The translations under genes were made by a program, and so were the position numbers. Below, piece after piece: positions 31,171 through 37,311 of a DNA stretch of 37,311 bases. The number at the start of each line of letters is the position of its first letter. The stretch's first letter is position 1. The notes under the pieces were generated by a model. That model worked only from the letters and a program-made list of their open reading frames with translations, was not told the origin of the DNA and ran no database searches. Source of the stretch: an uncultured Acetobacteraceae bacterium (lineage in GTDB: Bacteria > Pseudomonadota > Alphaproteobacteria > Acetobacterales > Acetobacteraceae); assembly GCA_903900905.1 (NCBI GenBank), contig CAIUPC010000309.1, positions 1 through 37,311 on the forward strand. The letters are read 5' to 3'.

Positions 31171-31839
31171 ATGCTCGCAGGCGAAGCCGTAGTCGCGATC
31201 TGGAACGATATCGCGCCCGAAACCCGTGACCAGTTCTACGACTGGCACGTCAACGAACACATGCCCGAACGCGTCGGCATTCCCGGCTTCCGCCGCGGCC
31301 GCCGCTTCATCGCCATGGATACGGTCACGCAGCCGGAGTTCTTCACCCTCTACGAGCTCGACACCATGGAGGTGGCGAAGGGCATGGACTATGCCAATCG
31401 CCTGAACGACCCGACCCCGGCGACCGCGCATGTGACGGCGCAGTTCCGCAATACCTTCCGGGCGCTGTCGCGGGTCCTGGTCAGCCACGGGCCGGGCGCG
31501 GGCGGCGTTATGCTGACCATCCGCTTTGGCTGCGATGCGCAGCATATTCCGGGGCTGCGGGCTTTGGTGCGCGCGGCGGCGCAGGCGACGCGGGTGACGG
31601 GGGCGCATTTCTGCCAGGGGGATGCGGCGGCGTCCTCCGTCCGCACGACCGAGACCCGCGGGCGGACCGATATTCAGACCCCGCCCGACTGTTTCATCAT
31701 GATCGAAGCCACCGACGCAGCAGCGTTGGAGGATCTGATGCTGGATCGCGCCATGACCGGCGCAGGGGCGACGGGACCTTTTGAGCGCGGGGTGTACCGG
31801 CTGGAATATACGCGCACCAAGACGGGTTTTGCGGCCTGA
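31171..31839 (+). CDS. EthD/DUF4286-like dimeric alpha-beta barrel protein (tandem)
   Basis: [49 protein letters not shown]. Confidence 0.6.
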   Translation: MLAGEAVVAIWNDIAPETRDQFYDWHVNEHMPERVGIPGFRRGRRFIAMDTVTQPEFFTLYELDTMEVAKGMDYANRLNDPTPATAHVTAQFRNTFRALSRVLVSHGPGAGGVMLTIRFGCDAQHIPGLRALVRAAAQATRVTGAHFCQGDAAASSVRTTETRGRTDIQTPPDCFIMIEATDAAALEDLMLDRAMTGAGATGPFERGVYRLEYTRTKTGFAA

Positions 31840-31971
31840 ACGGTGCGGGCGGTGACGGCCCGATGACCACGAGTAGAAGTGATCGGTGGCCAAGGGCGTG
31901 ATCCCGCTTCGCGCGGTCCGTCCATTCGTGCTATCGTGCCGTTGGATCAGCCCGAATGGAGCAAGCACAGT

Positions 31972-32265
31972 ATGAGCGCCTCGCTCAGAGCCGGTCACAG
32001 CATGAAGGTCGTTGGGGCCAATGGTCAGATCTCGCTCGGCAAACGTTATGCCGGACGGCAGGTGCTGGTCGAGGAGCAGGAACCCGGCGTTTGGTTGATC
32101 CGCACGGCCACCGTGGTGCCGGACAATGAAGGCTGGCTCCATACGCCGCAGGGGAAGGCCGATCTGGAACGGGCGCTGGAATGGGCGCGCACCCATCCGG
32201 CGTCGGAGGCGGGGGCTGATCAGGTGCTGACGACCTTGAATGACCCGGGAAATGACGCGAGCTGA
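31972..32265 (+). CDS. Putative AbrB/SpoVT-like antitoxin
   Basis: [46 protein letters not shown], swapped-hairpin-like; overlaps next ORF. Confidence 0.5.
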   Translation: MSASLRAGHSMKVVGANGQISLGKRYAGRQVLVEEQEPGVWLIRTATVVPDNEGWLHTPQGKADLERALEWARTHPASEAGADQVLTTLNDPGNDAS

Positions 32266-32578
32266 GCCGGACGCGCTGGTCCGGCTTGATCTCAACAATC
32301 CGGTCTTCCAGGACAATCTGTTCACCCTGCAAAAACCCGACCGCCATTCGGCGCTTGAGACGCTGAACAAGCTGCGGCGGATGACCTGGGGTCAGGTCTA
32401 TCGGGACAATGGGCTGAAGTGGGAGAAGATCGCGAGTTTGACACCGCCCCCCGGGGTTGGCGCTGTGTATTCAATGCGTATCACGCAATCCCGGCGGGCC
32501 ACTGCTTACCGGGATGGGGATTTCTTGCGGTTCCTGACCATCGCGCCGGATCATGACGCGACGTACGGGCGGAAATAG
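32252..32578 (+). CDS. Putative RelE/ParE-like toxin
   Basis: [52 protein letters not shown]; start overlaps antitoxin stop. Confidence 0.5.
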   Translation: MTRAEPDALVRLDLNNPVFQDNLFTLQKPDRHSALETLNKLRRMTWGQVYRDNGLKWEKIASLTPPPGVGAVYSMRITQSRRATAYRDGDFLRFLTIAPDHDATYGRK

Positions 32579-32674
32579 GACAGCACAAGCGGCGTGGCAT
32601 CGTGACAGCGTGCTTCGCCCCCCACTGGAATCTCCCTTCCTCCCGCGCCACAATAGACGCCTGAGGACACAGAC

Positions 32675-33934
32675 ATGCATATCGAGACCGAAGCCACCCA
32701 GCATCTCCACCGCGCCGCGATTGAGGCGCGCGCCGCCTCCCGCGTGCTGGCCCGCAGCAGCGAGGCCACGCGCAATGCCGCGCTGACCACGATGGCTGCC
32801 GCCTTGCGCGGCGCGATGCCGGAGATCCTGGCCGCCAACGAAGCCGACGTCACGGCCTTCCACGGCACCGCCGCCTTCCGCGACCGGCTCACCCTCACCC
32901 CGGCCCGGGTCGAAGCCATGGCCAAGGGGTTGGAGGAGGTTGCCGCCCTCCCCGATCCGCTCGCGCGGACTTTGGCTGACTGGACCCGGCCCAACGGGCT
33001 GCGCATCCAGCGCATCGCCACGCCCATCGGCGTTATCGGCATGATCTATGAGAGCCGTCCGAATGTGGGCGCGGACGCCTCGGCGCTGTGCCTCAAATCC
33101 GGCAACGCGGTCATTCTCCGGGGCGGCTCCGACAGCGCCCGCAGCGCGCGGGCGATCAACGCGGCGCTGCAGGCCGGGCTGCTGTCCTCCGGCCTGCCGA
33201 CCGCCTGCATCCAGGTCGCGCCGAACGCGGACCGGGCCTATGTCGCGGCGATGCTGGCGGGTGCCGGGCTGCTGGATCTCATCATTCCCCGCGGCGGCAA
33301 ATCCCTGGTTGAACGGGTGCAGCGCGAGGCTCGCGTGCCCGTCCTCGCCCATGCCGAGGGCCTCTGCCACACCTATATCCATGAAAAAGCGGACGAAAAG
33401 ATGGCCCGCGCCATCATCGCCAATGCCAAGATGCGCCGCACCGGCATCTGCGGCGCGACGGAAACGCTGCTGATCGACCGCGCGATCGCCGCCCATATGC
33501 TGCCGGGTATCGTGGACGACCTGCGGAAACTCGGCTGCGACTTCCGGGCGGATGCGCAGGCCTGCATGGTCGTCCCTGACCTGATCCGGGCGACCGAGGC
33601 CGATTTCGACACCGAATGGCTGGACTCCATCCTGTCCATCGCCGTGGTCGATGGGGTCGACGAGGCGCTGGCCCACATCACAAAGCACGGCAGCGAGCAC
33701 ACCGAAGCCATTGTCACGGAAGATGCCGACGCGGCGGAGACATTCCTGCGCGGGGTCGATAGCGCGGTGGCGCTGTGGAACGCCTCCACCCAATTCTGCG
33801 ACGGCGGCGAATTCGGCTTCGGCGCCGAGATCGGCATTGCCACCGGCCGCATCCACGCCCGCGGCCCGGTGGGATTGGAGCAGCTGACGACCTACCGCTA
33901 CATCATCACCGGCACCGGGCAGACACGCCCCTGA
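32675..33934 (+). CDS. proA: Gamma-glutamyl phosphate reductase
   Basis: PIGVIGMIYESRPNVGADASALCLKSGNAVILRGGSDS; GICGATETLLID; GEFGFGAEIGIATGRIHARGPVGLEQLTTYRY. Confidence 0.98.
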   Translation: MHIETEATQHLHRAAIEARAASRVLARSSEATRNAALTTMAAALRGAMPEILAANEADVTAFHGTAAFRDRLTLTPARVEAMAKGLEEVAALPDPLARTLADWTRPNGLRIQRIATPIGVIGMIYESRPNVGADASALCLKSGNAVILRGGSDSARSARAINAALQAGLLSSGLPTACIQVAPNADRAYVAAMLAGAGLLDLIIPRGGKSLVERVQREARVPVLAHAEGLCHTYIHEKADEKMARAIIANAKMRRTGICGATETLLIDRAIAAHMLPGIVDDLRKLGCDFRADAQACMVVPDLIRATEADFDTEWLDSILSIAVVDGVDEALAHITKHGSEHTEAIVTEDADAAETFLRGVDSAVALWNASTQFCDGGEFGFGAEIGIATGRIHARGPVGLEQLTTYRYIITGTGQTRP

Positions 33935-33972
33935 TCCCGGACCCGCTCCCCCGCTTCGGCGACCGGAGGCGC

Positions 33973-34545
33973 ATGCGCATTGGCTTGCTGGGCGGGTCAT
34001 TCAACCCCGCTCATGCCGGGCATCGCCATATCGCGGCGCTGGCTCTGAAGCGGCTGCGGCTCGACCAGGTGTGGCTGCTGGTGTCACCCGGCAATCCGCT
34101 GAAGCCCCGCCGCGGCATGGCGCCCTTCGCCGAACGCATGGCCGGGGCACGCAAGATCGCGGACGGGCGGCGCATCATCGCCACCGGGATCGAGCAGGCG
34201 CTGCATACCCGCTTCACCGTCGATACCATCCGCCAGCTGCTGCGGCGCTTCCCTCGCGCCAGCTTCGTCTGGATCATGGGGGCTGATATTCTGGAGCAAT
34301 TGCCGAAATGGCGGCGATGGATGGACATTGCCCGGCGGTTGTCCTTTGCTGTCCTGCCCCGACCCTCGTATAACCATCGCGCACTCGCTGGCCAGGCCGC
34401 CCGGCGCATGCATTCTGCCCGGCGACCGTCACGGGAAGCACCACTCCTGCCAGGCAAGGCGCCGGGCTGGGTGTTTCTGACGGCGCGGCAGAACCCGCTC
34501 TCCGCGACCGCCCTCCGCGCCGCCCTTCAAGGATCAGTCCCATAG
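33973..34545 (+). CDS. nadD: Nicotinate-nucleotide adenylyltransferase
   Basis: MRIGLLGGSFNPAHAGHRHIAALALKRLRLDQVWLLVSPGNPLK; ASFVWIMGADILEQLPKWRRW. Confidence 0.95.
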   Translation: MRIGLLGGSFNPAHAGHRHIAALALKRLRLDQVWLLVSPGNPLKPRRGMAPFAERMAGARKIADGRRIIATGIEQALHTRFTVDTIRQLLRRFPRASFVWIMGADILEQLPKWRRWMDIARRLSFAVLPRPSYNHRALAGQAARRMHSARRPSREAPLLPGKAPGWVFLTARQNPLSATALRAALQGSVP

Positions 34546-34613
34546 CCACCACCCCGAAAGCGCCTGTCGCCGCCTCCCCCGCCCGGCATAAGCCGGCGCC
34601 GCGCAAGCGGGCG

Positions 34614-35111
34614 GTGAAGCCCGCTTTGGCCGAGGCCAGCCCGGCCCCCGGCACGCCCCGCAAGAAGACCATCGCCGCCGGTCCGGTCGCTGACATTGAC
34701 ACGGCCGTCGCGCCTGAAGCCCCGGTCAAGCCCAAGCGCGCGCCCCGCAAGGCCAAAGTCAAAGCCACCCCGTCCGAGCTCGATCGGCTGCAGAAGATCA
34801 TTGTCGACAGCCTGGATGATGATAAGGCCGAGGACATCGTCGCCCTGGACCTGTCCGGCAAAGCCATGTTCTGCGACCGGATGGTCATCGCCACCGGCCT
34901 GGCGGATCGCCAGATCAGCGCCATGGCGCAGCATCTGGCGGAGAAGCTGCACAAGGAAGGCATGAAGCGGGTGCCCATTGAGGGTGCGACCGGATCCGAC
35001 TGGGTCCTGATCGATGCCGGCGATATCGTGGTGCATCTGTTCAAGCCGGAATCCCGGACCATGTACGGCCTGGAACGCATGTGGGGCAAAGAGCTCGACG
35101 AAGCCGTGTGA
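34614..35111 (+). CDS. rsfS: Ribosomal silencing factor RsfS with Ala/Pro/Lys-rich N-terminal extension
   Basis: LQKIIVDSLDDDKAEDIVALDLSGKAMFCDRMVIATGLADRQISAMAQHLAEKL...GATGSDWVLIDAGDIVVHLFKPESRTMYGLERMW; true start uncertain. Confidence 0.9.
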   Translation: MKPALAEASPAPGTPRKKTIAAGPVADIDTAVAPEAPVKPKRAPRKAKVKATPSELDRLQKIIVDSLDDDKAEDIVALDLSGKAMFCDRMVIATGLADRQISAMAQHLAEKLHKEGMKRVPIEGATGSDWVLIDAGDIVVHLFKPESRTMYGLERMWGKELDEAV

Positions 35112-35178
35112 GTTAGCGCGGCCGGAGATATTGGTCCTCGGCTCTCCGGAATTCGTGCCGTAGCCCCCCTCCCCCCGG

Positions 35179-35208
35179 CCCCCTCCCTCAAGGGGAGGGG
35201 GAGTTTTC
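35179..35208 (+). terminator. Rho-independent terminator after rsfS
   Basis: CCCCCTCCC-TCAAG-GGGAGGGGG followed by AGTTTTC. Confidence 0.7.
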
Positions 35209-35240
35209 AGGGGGTGAAATTCCGCCCGATACCGAGTCAT

Positions 35241-35256
35241 CCACAGGATATTGTGG
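35241..35256. promoter_or_regulatory. NrdR-box-like palindrome upstream of NrdJ-like gene
   Basis: CCACAGGATATTGTGG; about 12 of 16 positions match the recalled NrdR consensus acaCwAtATaTwGtgt; TTGACC lies just downstream. Confidence 0.4.
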
Positions 35257-35321
35257 GTCTTGACCCGTTTACCCCCAAAATAAGCTTTCCGAGTCGCATG
35301 GCCCAGCCGTAGCATAGGGCC

Positions 35322-36824
35322 ATGAAAATCCATCGCTCCTGGCACGGCGTGCGCATGCGCCGCATCTCTATCGGCCCCGACCCGGATGAGGCACCGCGTT
35401 TGGTGACCCTGCCGGCGTCGTGGGAGGATAGTGCTGCCGCCGGTCTGGCCGCCCTTGCCCCCGGTTCGGGGGCTGTGTCGCTGGCACCTGCCGCCGAGAC
35501 CTGGATCCGGCCTTTGGCCGAACGGGCCGCGGCAACGGATCCGGCTCTGGCGGAGCGGTTGCACTGGATGCTGCAACTCCGCCGTGGTGCGCCAACGGAG
35601 TCCGTCTGGCGCGGCACGGGCGAGCACACACCTGGGTTCGTCCTTAATCTCCCCGCTTTCATCGATGCGGCCGGGTTGTTCGACAGCGCCGCCTTCGCGG
35701 GGGCGGTGGAGACCGCGGTCCTGACCCTGACCTTCGCCAGCCCGGGGAGCGCGCGTCTCGCCGTCGGGATGGCCGATTTGTCGGGGTTGTTGTCCGCTTT
35801 GGGGGTGGATTACGCATCTGACGCCGCCCGCGATATCGGGCGCGCTTTGGCGGCCATTCTGCGCGGGCGGGCGGATGCGACCTCCGGCCGGCTGGCCCGG
35901 TTGACCGACGCGATCCGCCCCTCCCCCATGGATTGGCCGATCGCGCCCGCCCAGACCGTCGTGCCTGGCCTGGCCGAGGCGGCCCGGGCGGCGCGGCAGC
36001 AGGCGCTCGCGGTCGAGGGGCTGCGCCACATCGCCACCACCGCCATCAGCGCCCCGGGCGCGGCCGATGCGCTGCTGGGGGTTGAGACCGGGGGCATCGC
36101 GCCCGCTTTCTCGCCCTTGCTCGCCACCGGTGGGCTCAGCCGGGCCGCCCGGGCCTGGCTCGCGGTCAGCGGCGCCACGGCCGAGGAAGCCCTTGCCACC
36201 ATGATTGGGGGCGGGCAGCCGATCCCGGTGCATGGCGGCAGCGCGCATGCGCTGATGCATGACGCGATCGCCCCGTTCATGGAGGCGATGCCGGCCCGCC
36301 CGGCCGAACTCGGGGCGCCGCAGCCGACAGCCGCGCGGCGGGATTTGCCGGCGCGGCGCAGCGGCTACACGCAGAAGGCGTCCGTTGGCGGGCATAAGCT
36401 TTATGTCCGCACCGGCGAATATGACACCGGCGCGCTTGGCGAGATCTTCATCGCCCTGCACAAGGAAGGCGCGGCCTTCCGCGGCCTGATGGACAATTTC
36501 GCCGCCGCCGTGAGCCTGGGGCTTCAGCATGGCGTGCCGTTGGAGGCGTTTGTGGAGGCCTTCACCTTCACCCGCTTCGGCCCGGCCGGCGCGGTTGAGG
36601 GCGATCCGGCGGTGCGCCAGGCCACATCCTTGCTGGATTATACTTTCCGCCACCTGGCTGCGAATTACCTGGCCGGCCGCGACATTCCCGAAGCGGAGAT
36701 CGAAGAGGCGGATACCGTCGGCGATGGCGCGCGGGATGGCGCGCCGCTGCTGCCGATGGAATTGCCGGCCGAGGCCTCTCCCCGGGCGCGGCGGCGGGCG
36801 TTGCGGGTGGTCGCGCGGGGGTAG
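35322..36824 (+). CDS. NrdJ-like (B12-dependent ribonucleotide reductase C-terminal/TSCPD-region) protein, probably non-catalytic
   Basis: [113 protein letters not shown] matches the NrdJ C-terminal region; no N-terminal ATP cone or catalytic Cys loop seen. Confidence 0.8.
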   Translation: MKIHRSWHGVRMRRISIGPDPDEAPRLVTLPASWEDSAAAGLAALAPGSGAVSLAPAAETWIRPLAERAAATDPALAERLHWMLQLRRGAPTESVWRGTGEHTPGFVLNLPAFIDAAGLFDSAAFAGAVETAVLTLTFASPGSARLAVGMADLSGLLSALGVDYASDAARDIGRALAAILRGRADATSGRLARLTDAIRPSPMDWPIAPAQTVVPGLAEAARAARQQALAVEGLRHIATTAISAPGAADALLGVETGGIAPAFSPLLATGGLSRAARAWLAVSGATAEEALATMIGGGQPIPVHGGSAHALMHDAIAPFMEAMPARPAELGAPQPTAARRDLPARRSGYTQKASVGGHKLYVRTGEYDTGALGEIFIALHKEGAAFRGLMDNFAAAVSLGLQHGVPLEAFVEAFTFTRFGPAGAVEGDPAVRQATSLLDYTFRHLAANYLAGRDIPEAEIEEADTVGDGARDGAPLLPMELPAEASPRARRRALRVVARG

Positions 36825-36885
36825 TTTGCTGGTTGCGGTGCGGGTGGTTTGCCTCCGCGGCGGACGGGGCCGGTTTGGTGTGCGG

Positions 36886-37183
36886 CTCACGGCGTAAGGG
36901 GTTTTGCGGCACGGTTTGTGTTGGCGTTGCGCGGGGGGTTCGCGCGGTGGGGCCGGAGGGCGGCGGCGGGGTCGGTTTGCGCTCACGGCGTATGGGGTAT
37001 TCCGGCGTGAATTGAGCGGACGTTGCGCGGGAGGCTCGCGCGGTGGGGCCGGCGGCCGGGGTCGGCTCGCGCTCACGGCGTAAGGGGTTTTGCGGCGCGG
37101 TTTGTGTGGGCGTTGCGCGGGGGGCTCGCGCGGTGAAGCCCGAGGCCGGCGGCGGGGTCGGCCCGCTCTCACGGCGTAAGGGG
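36886..37183. repeat. Imperfect ~90-96 bp tandem repeat
   Basis: CTCACGGCGTAAGGGGTTTT(T/G)... recurs at 36886, 36982, 37072, 37168 (spacings 96, 90, 96); shared GTTGCGCGGGNGGYTCGCGCGGTG. Confidence 0.85.
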
Positions 37184-37230
37184 TTTTCCACCAGAGGTAT
37201 CAATTTTGACCCGCAGGCGGTGCCAGAGAT

Positions 37231-37262
37231 CGTCATACCGACGCAGGTCGGTGTCCACGCCT
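37231..37262. repeat. REP/MITE-like element, left arm (continues or truncates at window end)
   Basis: CGTCATACCGACGCAGGTCGGTGTCCACGCCT. Confidence 0.6.
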
Positions 37263-37311
37263 CGCGTGCTCTCAACGAGACAAGCCAAGGATTCCCATCG
37301 GCCCCGGCACA

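Noticed and set aside
34527-37172. 881-aa minus-strand ORF across rsfS and the NrdJ-like gene
   Set aside because: Antisense to two recognised genes and includes the terminator-derived PPPLEGGGRGEGG spurious motif; only the tandem-repeat part is kept as a finding
36886-37183. CRISPR array
   Set aside because: Contiguous ~90-96 bp units with no alternation of short conserved repeats and unique spacers

Overview
High-GC proteobacterial chromosomal window; by gene content it looks alphaproteobacterial, possibly Acetobacteraceae (inference). Most of it is ordinary chromosome: two D-2-hydroxyacid dehydrogenases, an OmpR-type response regulator, an RND efflux pair, a transglutaminase-like protein, LysR, chrBA, uvrC, folB/SDR, GST, nitronate monooxygenase, uvrB and proA-nadD-rsfS. 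The strongest hidden signal is at 16216..17421. Two ORFs that a gene caller would split (16216..16677 and 16696..17421) lie in the same frame on either side of a single TGA (16675-16677). Both halves read as one GrdB/PrdB-like protein with the motif C-P-V-[TGA]-P-L-C, and a hairpin just 3' of the TGA resembles a bacterial SECIS. I interpret this as an unannotated selenoprotein, translated from the same strand as and 20 nt downstream of a small NwCld-type chlorite dismutase-family gene, with a divergent LysR and a nearby chromate-resistance pair. Other notable items: a 1817-aa soluble hybrid histidine kinase with a tandemly duplicated GAF-PAS-PAS-PAS module; a 17-bp-arm inverted repeat upstream of it; a degenerate NrdJ-like protein behind an NrdR-box-like palindrome; an overlapping toxin-antitoxin-like pair; a dispersed REP/MITE-like palindromic repeat family; and a ~96-bp tandem repeat at the right edge. 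No CRISPR array, rRNA, tRNA, transposase or phage genes were recognised. All calls come from reading the sequence; no searches were run.
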